A DNA stretch of 64,000 nt from Pseudoalteromonas luteoviolacea NCIMB 1944 (GTDB lineage: Bacteria; Pseudomonadota; Gammaproteobacteria; Enterobacterales; Alteromonadaceae), in contig NZ_AUXS01000042.1 of assembly GCF_001625565.1 (NCBI RefSeq), positions 186,001 to 250,000 of the forward strand, in the 5' to 3' direction. A model generated the notes under the pieces. That model ran no database searches, had not been told where the DNA came from, and saw nothing but the letters and a program-made list of their open reading frames with translations. Shown piece after piece: positions 35,507-43,913 of the stretch; within the stretch, counting starts at the first letter, position 1; each line of letters begins with the position of its first letter. Made by a program: the position numbers and the translations under genes.

Positions 35507-38416
35507 TTAAACCTTAACAGATTGCTTGATTAGGTCATAAATGACATCGTCAGCAAACTGAGTTTTGAACTCCACCTTTACACCTTTACTGATCTCGTTA
35601 AACAGCTCTTTAGCGTGCTCAATTTTACGTTCTTCTTCTTTCCTAAGAGTATCTTTTCCTTCAACATTTTTGGTTTCAATAATAAAATTTAAATACTCAC
35701 CTTCACTGGTCTTTACTACATAGGCAAAGTCAGGTGAGTAAGTATAACCTCCTGCTACAGGAATTTTTATTGAGTTTTTAGGGATCTTTGTAAACACTGA
35801 TACAGATTCAATTTCACCATTGGTGATATTTAGTTTTTCCAGCTCAGAATCATAAAACACATCTTCAAATAGATAGCTATCCAGTGGTGGCAAAGAATGA
35901 TCCGAATGGATACCGAGATCACTTGCAGCAACGTCCTTCAGAGCTTGGCCAGCTTTATCTGTAAATTTAGTTGGGTGTAGGCTGTTGGAGATGATGTTAT
36001 ATCCAAGACCAAATTTATTAAATGAGTTATGCAACAAAAATTTACTAAATCCTGATTTTATCTTTCTGATGGTTTGAATGTTCAAATAATCAGTAATATC
36101 AATCGTGCCTTGCACTGCAACAAATGCTTTGTGCAGTGTTGATGGTTTGATAAATGCAGTTTGTGATAGGCGATTAACAAACTCTTTGTAGGTCATAGTA
36201 CAGAGCTTAGTGAAGTCATCATCATCACCAAATACTGTTTTTGACATTGCCGTATCATTGCTCATATACAATTTTTCTCTACGAGTTTGAACCCCAGCCT
36301 TTTTGAACTTGTCAGACTCTTCAAGTAGAAAGTTAGTGAAGAGCTTTAGGAAATCATTCTCGCTAGCAATTTTATACTCTAACACTGCCTTTTGGTTGAT
36401 CATTTCCCACAGTTGTTTTAGCTCATCAAACTTACCAACTCGCATTTTAGAACGAGTTTTCCCCTCTGTGGCAACTTTGATTTTTCCGCTCTTAACACCG
36501 CTAGGGAAAGCGTTAGGATACGACTCCTTTAACTGCGTATAAGCCGTTGCCCCGAGTAAGTTTTTACTTTTGTCGATTATCCCTTTTCCAAGTAAGTCCA
36601 TCATCAAATCCAAAGCTTCAAGGTCAGGGTATTTAGATAAAATTTTATCCTCAAGATCTTGAGTCAACTTAGATGGGACAGTCTCTTTGAATGATGTCTC
36701 ATTCACTTCTTGAACTAGAGAGGAAACAAAATCTTTCTCAGTAAAATCTACGAAGTAGTTCAGCCTAAACCCACCATTTACACGAGCCATATATTCATTG
36801 ACTGGCAAACGTAAGCCTCGCCCCACTTCTTGAAGCTTTGAGGTTGTACTACCACTTGAACGTAACTTACAAAGGGTAAAGATGTTTGGGTTGTCCCAGC
36901 CCTCTCTAAGCGTCCACTTCGAGAAAATGAATCGTCTAGGGTTATCTAAAGATAGAAGGAGCTCTTTATCGTGCAAAATTTCATTAATCTCTTGCTCGAT
37001 TTTTTCGTCTTTATCACTGTTATCCTTCGAGAAATAACCGCCGTGAACGCTACTTATATCAGCAATAGTTCTTTCCAAATAGCGCTTGTAGAACTCATCT
37101 GTTTCAGTTTTTAGTAGTGCCTTAGCTTCAGCCAAAGTCCACTCTTCAAACTTGGTTTTCAAGCTTCCAGAGATGTTATTTCCGTCACGATAGCCCTCGA
37201 TGTCATCTATGAAAAACAGAGTCAGAGGTTTGATTCGTGGGCGTTGTGTCAGCATTTCTCTCTCAACTTTGAAATGCTCTTTAATCGCCCTACGCATCAT
37301 ATTATCTTCAAGCGTATCTGAGTATGAGTATGGGTTGATTGATTCATTGACTTTTAACTCAACACCATTGCTCAGAACGATCATTTTTGTGTTCATCGAC
37401 TCTATGTATAGGTCGTGAATTTCAGTGTGAGCCTTGGCTAATGATTCACCTTTACCAACTTTGATGGTGCTCTTTGTACCATTTTCATTTAACTCAAAAC
37501 TTGCCTCTTTTGTAGTCGATTTTTTGAGCGTCAAGCTAGCAACATCATCACCGACCATCTCCTCAATAAAGGTATTGATGCCTTTAACGAGATCATCATT
37601 AAATGCGTCAACGGCCGTTAAACGATAGACAAGATTTTCGTAATCCTCGTTAAACGTTGCGCCATAGCGGATGATGCTTTGAGCATTAAACTTTTCAATG
37701 TTATTCCACGTTGTTTTTGCTTTAGGAAACTTATGCGGTTCATCAATGATAACGAACGGCTTGACGGCACCAATTGCTTCAATCGGTGTGTTGTACCTGT
37801 TATCCAATAAGCCACGGTCATATGCTTCCGTCAAAGATGGGGAGTTAACCATTCCTGAGTTAATCACCATTACGTGAATGTATTTTTTGTTGTAATTATT
37901 TGCTTCTACAAAATCGTGAATCGCTTGAGGCATAAACGATTTGGTGTTTTTCTTAGATGATTTTTTACTTTCAACAACATACGTTTTAAGTTCACGATCT
38001 GTCTCTCTAAAGTGTTCTTTGAGCGCATCACTTTTAAGAAAGTTCACCGTACCAGCTTTGATCGAAAGCGTTGGTACAATGATGATAAATTTGTTGATAC
38101 CAAAAGCTTTGTTCAGCTCGAACATTGTTTTGGTATAGGTGTAGGTCTTGCCTGTACCCGTTTCCATCGAAACATCAATAACATTACTATTCTCGTTGTA
38201 ATGTTCTTTGCTGTGCTCTATACCATTAAACTCGTGAATATCCTTTATGTTTGAACGTTGCTGTGGCTTGGTAATAACGAGTTCTGGATTCGCTAAAAGC
38301 CGTACACTTTGGTCGTGATCGAATTGTGGTTCTGCACCTCTAAACATACTAAGAACTGCGTCAACACCTGCTTTTTGGTGAGGCAGATTCTTTTCAAAAG
38401 TGAATCCTTTGCTCAT
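35507..38416 (-). CDS. res: Type III restriction enzyme, Res subunit
   Basis: 969 residues. The superfamily 2 helicase part holds Walker A METGTGKTYT (about residue 88), DEPH as motif II (about 217) and QEVGRGLRLP as motif VI (about 530). A C-terminal nuclease follows: SPDFAYVV and NFIIETK form the PD-ExK site near residue 910. Type III enzymes translocate along DNA and cut about 25 bp from an unmethylated site when two sites are head to head. The ATG overlaps the mod stop by one base, so Res is made only after Mod. It looks intact. Confidence 0.95.
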   Translation of the reverse strand: MSKGFTFEKNLPHQKAGVDAVLSMFRGAEPQFDHDQSVRLLANPELVITKPQQRSNIKDIHEFNGIEHSKEHYNENSNVIDVSMETGTGKTYTYTKTMFELNKAFGINKFIIIVPTLSIKAGTVNFLKSDALKEHFRETDRELKTYVVESKKSSKKNTKSFMPQAIHDFVEANNYNKKYIHVMVINSGMVNSPSLTEAYDRGLLDNRYNTPIEAIGAVKPFVIIDEPHKFPKAKTTWNNIEKFNAQSIIRYGATFNEDYENLVYRLTAVDAFNDDLVKGINTFIEEMVGDDVASLTLKKSTTKEASFELNENGTKSTIKVGKGESLAKAHTEIHDLYIESMNTKMIVLSNGVELKVNESINPYSYSDTLEDNMMRRAIKEHFKVEREMLTQRPRIKPLTLFFIDDIEGYRDGNNISGSLKTKFEEWTLAEAKALLKTETDEFYKRYLERTIADISSVHGGYFSKDNSDKDEKIEQEINEILHDKELLLSLDNPRRFIFSKWTLREGWDNPNIFTLCKLRSSGSTTSKLQEVGRGLRLPVNEYMARVNGGFRLNYFVDFTEKDFVSSLVQEVNETSFKETVPSKLTQDLEDKILSKYPDLEALDLMMDLLGKGIIDKSKNLLGATAYTQLKESYPNAFPSGVKSGKIKVATEGKTRSKMRVGKFDELKQLWEMINQKAVLEYKIASENDFLKLFTNFLLEESDKFKKAGVQTRREKLYMSNDTAMSKTVFGDDDDFTKLCTMTYKEFVNRLSQTAFIKPSTLHKAFVAVQGTIDITDYLNIQTIRKIKSGFSKFLLHNSFNKFGLGYNIISNSLHPTKFTDKAGQALKDVAASDLGIHSDHSLPPLDSYLFEDVFYDSELEKLNITNGEIESVSVFTKIPKNSIKIPVAGGYTYSPDFAYVVKTSEGEYLNFIIETKNVEGKDTLRKEEERKIEHAKELFNEISKGVKVEFKTQFADDVIYDLIKQSVKV

Positions 38417-40365
38417 TAGTTACGTACCACCACATCAATCTCGATAGATTTCTTATTTGCGTAGCTCTTCAGTGCTTCGTTCAGCTCCATCTGCTTAACG
38501 CTGTCAAAGTTGTTGCCGTAATAAACAATCTTGTTTGGGTCAAAATCCTTGTCATCCGTATCATCAAGTTTGTGAAGTAACGCTTTGAGCGCATTACTAC
38601 TAAAATCAGGTGCAATCATATACAAGCGTCTATCACACAGATGTGTTGTGTAACCATCGAGATCAATATCGCAAATAGGGGTCGTTAACTCACTTCCATC
38701 ATACAAAGCCCAGGTGGTAAGCAAGGTTTGATATTGTTCATCAGTCAGCAGAACATCATCGAACATAGTAAGATTGGATAAGGCTAGTTCCTTATCATCT
38801 TCTTCAATACGGAAATCTTCGACTATTTCAAAAATTTTAAAGCCCTGGTTGGTTGATTCACTTACTCTTGTTAAGCGCTCTTTAGTAATATCAAAGATAG
38901 ATTTATAACCGTTTTTATATGCTTCTGAGTCTTTCTTGTTCTCTTCATCAAGTTGGACCGTGAGAAATTGGTAAGTAGAATCAGTTCGATAATTTAACTC
39001 AGCCACTGCATTTGCCGTCGTGCCAGAGCCAGCAAAGAAATCTAAAATCAAGCCTGACTGGCCACACGAGAAAGAAATCAGTTTTTCAAGAAGCTGCGTT
39101 GGCTTAGGGTTTGAAAAAGCTTTCTTCATTTCTGGGAATAATTCACGTAACTCATTAGAGCCAGAACGCCCATCCATAGAAATCACTGAGCTAAATTTCT
39201 CTTGGTAGTCTTTAAGATAAACCTTAATCTCAACAAGTTTTGTTTCATCTTGACCAAATATAATTCTTTTGTCAGCAATCATCTGGTTCATTGTTGATTC
39301 AGGGAATCGGTAGCCCATTAAAGGTTGCTTACAAGGTTTTCCAGTTTCAGGATGAATGATGTCATACCTATAACCCTCTTTCCCCGGGTTATGTACGCCT
39401 CTTAAACCTGCGTAAATACCTTGTTTATCAATAAACTTGTAGTTTTCAAGAGCACCAAGTTGAGATTTATTTTGACGATACCAATTTGTATAAGCCGCTT
39501 GTAAAGCTTCTTGACCATCATTTTGATCAATCAAGTTTTCACCAACACTCAGCAAGTATTCTTTTAAGTCTGAAATACCCGATTTCCACTCACCTTCTAA
39601 TCTTTCTTTGTTTTTGGCAAATGCAACAATATATTCGTGTTCAACTGCAATATTTGTAGGGTTATTATCTGTAACGTTCTTCCAAACCACATTCCCCAAG
39701 TGATTACCTTCTCCGAATATTTCATCACAGATAATTTTAAGTTGTGAAAGCTCATTATCATCAAGAGAGATGAAAATGACGCCATCATCACTCATTAACT
39801 CACGGGCAACGTATAGACGTGGATAAATAAAGGTTAACCAAGCACTGTGATTGCTTGAACCTTGGTCAGAAAATTCAAGAACCCGTGCAGCCTCATCCTC
39901 ATCAATACCTGCAAGTTCAGACAATTGCTCTTTTGTGAATTTACGATCATCATTATAAGTAAACCCATCCTTACCAGTATTATACGGAGGGTCAATGTAG
40001 ATCATCTTGACCTTCTCGCTATAGGCATTAACCAAATGCTTTAGCACTTCTAAATTATCGCCTTTGATAAGCAAATTATTGCTGTCTTTATGCTTGTCTT
40101 TGGAGTTGTGCTCTACATCTGCGTTAATCAGAGTTATAGGTGGTAAGTTCGCCAACAAACGAGAGTATGATTTACCCAACCAGTTCAACGCATAACTTTC
40201 TTTTGAGAGTTCAATTTCATTATTATTGACCACCTCAAGCATTCGCTCTTGAATAAAGTTACCATCACGATCAAAGCAATTTGGGAAGTGTTTCTTGAGA
40301 ATCGCAAGCTGTTTGCTATTGGCTGTCTCAACGTTTGAATATACTGTTTCTTCTTTAATGTTCAT
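38416..40365 (-). CDS. mod: Type III DNA methyltransferase, Mod subunit
   Basis: 649 residues of the beta-class N6-adenine methyltransferase group. Catalytic motif IV YIDPPYNTGKDGF is near residue 123 and the AdoMet-binding LDFFAGSGTTANAV near residue 445, in the order expected for beta-class Mod proteins. The region between them (about 200-420) is the target-recognition domain. Mod binds the site and methylates it, and is required for cleavage. No simple repeat tract able to cause phase variation was seen. It is cotranscribed with the small gene upstream and with res. Confidence 0.95.
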   Translation of the reverse strand: MNIKEETVYSNVETANSKQLAILKKHFPNCFDRDGNFIQERMLEVVNNNEIELSKESYALNWLGKSYSRLLANLPPITLINADVEHNSKDKHKDSNNLLIKGDNLEVLKHLVNAYSEKVKMIYIDPPYNTGKDGFTYNDDRKFTKEQLSELAGIDEDEAARVLEFSDQGSSNHSAWLTFIYPRLYVARELMSDDGVIFISLDDNELSQLKIICDEIFGEGNHLGNVVWKNVTDNNPTNIAVEHEYIVAFAKNKERLEGEWKSGISDLKEYLLSVGENLIDQNDGQEALQAAYTNWYRQNKSQLGALENYKFIDKQGIYAGLRGVHNPGKEGYRYDIIHPETGKPCKQPLMGYRFPESTMNQMIADKRIIFGQDETKLVEIKVYLKDYQEKFSSVISMDGRSGSNELRELFPEMKKAFSNPKPTQLLEKLISFSCGQSGLILDFFAGSGTTANAVAELNYRTDSTYQFLTVQLDEENKKDSEAYKNGYKSIFDITKERLTRVSESTNQGFKIFEIVEDFRIEEDDKELALSNLTMFDDVLLTDEQYQTLLTTWALYDGSELTTPICDIDLDGYTTHLCDRRLYMIAPDFSSNALKALLHKLDDTDDKDFDPNKIVYYGNNFDSVKQMELNEALKSYANKKSIEIDVVVRN

Positions 40366-40392
40366 CTTTGTTCCAAATTCAATGATTTGTGA

Positions 40393-40677
40393 TTAGTCGT
40401 TGTCTGATTTAGCTGTAATTTTAATAGATGCTTCTGTAAGCCCAATACGCAATAACTCAGCGATAGCACCGTCTAAGCTCTTGAAGATACGAGCCTCATA
40501 AGGCTGCCTTGAACTACTCAATACGAGTGGCTCACCACTCCACTCCATACCGTTAAATACGACCGTGTATTCACCTTTGCAGCCAACAACTTGCGCCTGA
40601 TCTAGAATACCGTTCTTAACTCTTTCTTTCGCCATAGAGCTAAGAATGTAATTTCCACCATTTAACCCTGAAATCAT
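40393..40677 (-). CDS. Small protein of unknown function at the head of the type III R-M operon
   Basis: 94 residues, not recognised. It is a mixed alpha/beta sequence with EWSGEPLVLSSSRQPYEA in the middle and a predicted C-terminal helix (LDGAIAELLRIGL). It ends 27 bases before mod and starts the operon, directly behind a palindromic sequence. Position suggests a role tied to the R-M system: a controller, an inhibitor of Res, or a host-factor mimic. No helix-turn-helix was obvious, so a DNA-binding controller is not assured. Confidence 0.7.
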   Translation of the reverse strand: MISGLNGGNYILSSMAKERVKNGILDQAQVVGCKGEYTVVFNGMEWSGEPLVLSSSRQPYEARIFKSLDGAIAELLRIGLTEASIKITAKSDND

Positions 40678-40696
40678 CCTGACTCACTCAATAATT

Positions 40697-40729
40697 ATTT
40701 TCGACACGATATCAAATATTGTGTCAAAA
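40697..40729. promoter_or_regulatory. Imperfect palindrome upstream of the R-M operon
   Basis: TTTTCGACACGATAT and ATATTGTGTCAAAA face each other around CAA, an interrupted palindrome 20 bases before the start of the 94-residue gene. It resembles a repressor site at the R-M promoter. No binding protein is identified. Confidence 0.5.
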
Positions 40730-40817
40730 CTGTAGTTTTGTCATTTTTCTTATAAATGGTTATATAAAAGATGGACTGTTTAATACTTTATTTACCATGT
40801 CGCTTTGAAAGGTTAGG

Positions 40818-41243
40818 TTAACCTTTCTCACCTTTGAGTAGATGGTTTTCGCATTCCAAATCATTTATTCTTTTAAGAAACTGATGGTTAGATAATGCGA
40901 GGGCGTTGTGGGTAGCAGCCATCAGTGACATTTCTTCTTTGAGCCTAGCTAATTCATCACGATATTTTTCTTTTAGCCGTTTTTCGTTAGCAAGTTTTTC
41001 TCGTAACTTAGTTACATCAGAGCTTTGCTGTGCTTGTTTTTTTGTAGCTGCATTTGACTTTAGCTGCTTAATTTTTTCGATTACGTCTTTATAGTAGTAA
41101 GCAGAGCCGTTACCGAGATTGGCTTCCTCTTCAACAGCTATTGCACTTAGCCCACGTTTTGCATCAACACGTATGGTTTTGCCAGAAAGTATCCTGTCAA
41201 TGGCGTTTAGAAGCTCTAATCTTGTATTTTCTGACTTACTCAA
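40818..41243 (-). CDS. Small HTH/coiled-coil protein, second copy (TnpC-like)
   Basis: 141 residues: an N-terminal module with LSAIAVEEEANLGNGSAYYYKDVI (about 30-53) that looks like a helix-turn-helix, then a coiled coil (about 72-135, EKLANEKRLKEKYRDELARLKEE). It is a clear paralogue of the protein encoded at 41387-41824; EKRLKEKYR is identical in both. The initiation codon is TTG at 41243, overlapping a TGA that ends a recombinase relic, mirroring the ATG overlap at the other copy. The likely role is an accessory factor for the recombinases, comparable to TnpC of Tn554. That role is inference. Confidence 0.75.
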   Translation of the reverse strand: MSKSENTRLELLNAIDRILSGKTIRVDAKRGLSAIAVEEEANLGNGSAYYYKDVIEKIKQLKSNAATKKQAQQSSDVTKLREKLANEKRLKEKYRDELARLKEEMSLMAATHNALALSNHQFLKRINDLECENHLLKGEKG

Positions 41244-41347
41244 ATCTGTCTGATCTCGATTTCAGGTTTGTAAGGAGTGTAACTTATCTCAAAATAATCC
41301 ATAACTTTTTCAGCTGAACGAAGTTGTATAAAAAAGGTGTTTAGCGG
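41240..41347 (-). pseudogene. Relic of a recombinase C-terminus
   Basis: Minus-strand frame ending at TGA 41240-41242 reads FFIQLRSAEKVMDYFEISY near its middle. The end of the third recombinase (41817-43904) reads YITQIRATERVMHYFKIPF in the same place. Only about 35 codons remain before an in-frame stop upstream. It is the tail of a second, related recombinase gene, still abutting the second small coiled-coil gene. This shows that two elements of one family recombined or were stacked here. Confidence 0.8.
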
Positions 41348-41386
41348 CTATAGAGATAGTGTTTAAGCCTTTATATTATTGCTCCG

Positions 41387-41824
41387 TTAACGATCCTTGT
41401 TCTCTATTCGGTGAACTTTATCCAAATTTTCTAACTCATTAATTTTGAACTGATATTGCTGGATAATTAATGCGAGTTGGTTATGTTGGCTCGCCATACT
41501 ACTCAGTTGGGATTTTAGCTCTATGATCTCCAAACGATATTTTTCTTTTAACCTTTTCTCGTTTTTCAATTTCTTCTGTAGAGATGATATTTTTTCTTCA
41601 TACAGTGAGTTATTTTGGCTTTTTTTCTGTGTCTTTAAAGTATGCGCTTTTATAATACTGACAAGCTCAGGATAGTAATAGACTGAACCGCTACCAAGTC
41701 CTGCTTCTTCTTCAACTGCTTTTACTGATAGCTTTTGTGATGAATGTATTATTCTTGGATGGCCTTGTAGTATCCGATTAAGTGCCTCCTCGATTTTTAC
41801 TTTTGTTATATTTGATTTACTCAT
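41387..41824 (-). CDS. Small HTH/coiled-coil protein coupled to the recombinases (TnpC-like)
   Basis: 145 residues. It starts at ATG 41824 inside ATGAGTAA, overlapping the end of the third recombinase gene by eight bases, with AAGGA eight bases upstream; a longer frame with an earlier ATG is less likely. The N-terminal part (KLSVKAVEEEAGLGSGSVYYYPELV) looks like a helix-turn-helix, followed by a long coiled coil (about 70-135). Size, position after the recombinases and coiled coil match the accessory protein of Tn554-like elements. It probably guides recombination direction or target use. Confidence 0.78.
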   Translation of the reverse strand: MSKSNITKVKIEEALNRILQGHPRIIHSSQKLSVKAVEEEAGLGSGSVYYYPELVSIIKAHTLKTQKKSQNNSLYEEKISSLQKKLKNEKRLKEKYRLEIIELKSQLSSMASQHNQLALIIQQYQFKINELENLDKVHRIENKDR

Positions 41825-43904
41825 TTTCGATATCCTTGAAATCAAACTTTTTAAAAGGGATCTTAAAATAGTGCATCACTCTTTCTGTGGCACGAATTTG
41901 TGTTATGTAATGACTTTCGATTGAAGAGTTTAATCTATTAATTGAATCTAAATAAATGATTTGTTCAGTTGCCCATTTATGTCGGTGAATCCAGTTTTGG
42001 GCTTTTTCTTCATCAATTAATTGGTTTTCGCATTGAAAACAGCTTGCTGTGGAGGCTAATTTATCCATGCGGCATTCATAACCTGCAAGGCAATATGAGT
42101 GCAGTGTTCCAACTAAATCAATTATGCCCTTTTCAACAAGCTCTTGGATTTGCTCTCTAGTTTTTAAGTCTGATGGAATTGAACGGCGCTCTTTCATTAT
42201 TTCGAGGCCTCTTTTTCCATATAGCTTTTCATTAGAATTGAACCAGCGGTACACATTATCAATAATTACTTCATTTGCGACTGAGCTAATTAGTTCTTTC
42301 AATTCATTGTCTTTCTGTATCCCTTGCAATGCTGCTGAAGCGCTCCCTTCTCCGTACCAATCAGTAGTGGGTATATCGAGATGTTTGAATTGCTCTTTAA
42401 TAGCAGTAAGTGAGCAAAGGTTATGTCGTCGAACGAATACGGCATAGGTTCGTCGAAATTGATGAGTTGTAATTCGCCAAATCTTGCCGATTTGAATTTT
42501 TTTGTCAGCGTGCAGAGGGTTCCTATTTGGGTTGATAAGTTTAAATTCATCCAAGACTTGCTGGTCAATTAATGCGCCAGCTTCTTTAGCTATCCAATCG
42601 AAGTTAGCCCTCAAGTGTCCTTCATACATTAATTTTGGTTCTTCACTTTTCCTGGATTGATTAATCCAAAGGCAGCTAGCTTCATGGTTTTTCATTGGGT
42701 TAGGGCTTGAGAATAATTCGACTCGCATATGTCTAGTTAAAGCTTCAGCTAATTCAATTGCTTTCTTTGTAATTGGAGACGTGACCCATTCTGTCAGCTG
42801 TCCTCTACCTTGGGTCATTTTGTGATGATAAGACTGAAGCGTGTAAATTGTTTTGCCATTGAATATTCGAGTTTTGAAGCTATCTGAGTGGAGTCCATAC
42901 AATTCATTTCTTCGCATGCCTGTGAATGCTGCACACAGAACATAGCAGGCTGTTAATATTTTGCTGAACCAACCCTGTGTTCTTGCGACTGATGGGATAC
43001 AGTATTTTTCTAGAGGTGAACCAATTAAAAATGACTCAATTATGAGCTTGTATGGCACAGGTTTGGATTTATTCACTTCAATACGGTAATTCGGTGAGTC
43101 ATAACTCAACCATGGCCAAGTACCTGATTCTATTTTCTTATCTATGCTCTTTTTACCCATTGTGTAGTTAAGCCTCAGTTCAGAGGCTAATTCGTTTAAA
43201 AGCTCTTTATGTGGGTGTAGTTCTTCAATAAACTTAATGCACCATGAGTATATTTTTTCCATCACGGATGTGGGCATAGCATAGAATTGGTCTGATTTAC
43301 TTTTTGAAGGGCAGCAGTATTCGGAAGCTAACTCTCCACAACCTTGATCAGTAGGTATTTCGAGTGCAAAAGGTAAATATTTTGATGATTCTTGTATTTT
43401 CCCCAGTACTGAAAATATGTGCTGAACACTTATAAAACTGTACTCTAGCTCTTTAATATAATTGCAAAATTCATAAAAAAGAACAGGGTGGGATAGATTT
43501 GAAATACTATCTAACTTTAACTTATCTAGGTACTTATAAACTTGTGTCAACTTACTATGAATTGCTATGAGAGAAGTAGGTTTTAGTGGTGAAGTTCGAC
43601 GCTGCCCTGCAGGGGTGTATATCCAAATAAAAAAGATCAACTTGAACTCGTTAGCAAGAGATTGAGATGATATTTCGTTAAATGTTATTTTATATTTGTT
43701 TGTGATTTTTCTATCAACATAAGCGGTTAAATCCCACTCTTCGTCGCCAAAGTAACTGACAATAGAACCTGAGAATGTCTTAGTCACTGGGATTTTGTAA
43801 AGGTGCAATAAATCGTTTTTTTTGTATAGTTCAAGTACGTTTAGGTACCCATCTTGATTTTCTTTTAGCACGTTATTATTTGGAAGTTCTAGTAAGACTC
43901 TCAT
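41817..43904 (-). CDS. Tyrosine recombinase, third of the trio
   Basis: 695 residues. The catalytic set looks complete: first Arg in TGMRRNEL (about residue 332), HxxR in THQFRRTY (about 482), a His in FKHLDIPTTDWYGEG and the nucleophile Tyr beside it. The C-terminal tail (about 605-645) holds four cysteines in CLAGYEC and CFQCENQ, a likely zinc-binding motif. The gene starts nine bases after the second recombinase and overlaps the small coiled-coil gene by eight bases. It is the largest of the three and probably the main strand-exchange enzyme, by inference. Confidence 0.85.
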   Translation of the reverse strand: MRVLLELPNNNVLKENQDGYLNVLELYKKNDLLHLYKIPVTKTFSGSIVSYFGDEEWDLTAYVDRKITNKYKITFNEISSQSLANEFKLIFFIWIYTPAGQRRTSPLKPTSLIAIHSKLTQVYKYLDKLKLDSISNLSHPVLFYEFCNYIKELEYSFISVQHIFSVLGKIQESSKYLPFALEIPTDQGCGELASEYCCPSKSKSDQFYAMPTSVMEKIYSWCIKFIEELHPHKELLNELASELRLNYTMGKKSIDKKIESGTWPWLSYDSPNYRIEVNKSKPVPYKLIIESFLIGSPLEKYCIPSVARTQGWFSKILTACYVLCAAFTGMRRNELYGLHSDSFKTRIFNGKTIYTLQSYHHKMTQGRGQLTEWVTSPITKKAIELAEALTRHMRVELFSSPNPMKNHEASCLWINQSRKSEEPKLMYEGHLRANFDWIAKEAGALIDQQVLDEFKLINPNRNPLHADKKIQIGKIWRITTHQFRRTYAVFVRRHNLCSLTAIKEQFKHLDIPTTDWYGEGSASAALQGIQKDNELKELISSVANEVIIDNVYRWFNSNEKLYGKRGLEIMKERRSIPSDLKTREQIQELVEKGIIDLVGTLHSYCLAGYECRMDKLASTASCFQCENQLIDEEKAQNWIHRHKWATEQIIYLDSINRLNSSIESHYITQIRATERVMHYFKIPFKKFDFKDIENE

Positions 43905-43913
43905 AGCTAACTC

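Noticed and set aside
38416..40365. Phase-variable mod gene
   Set aside because: No homopolymer or short tandem repeat long enough for slippage was seen in the coding region or upstream.
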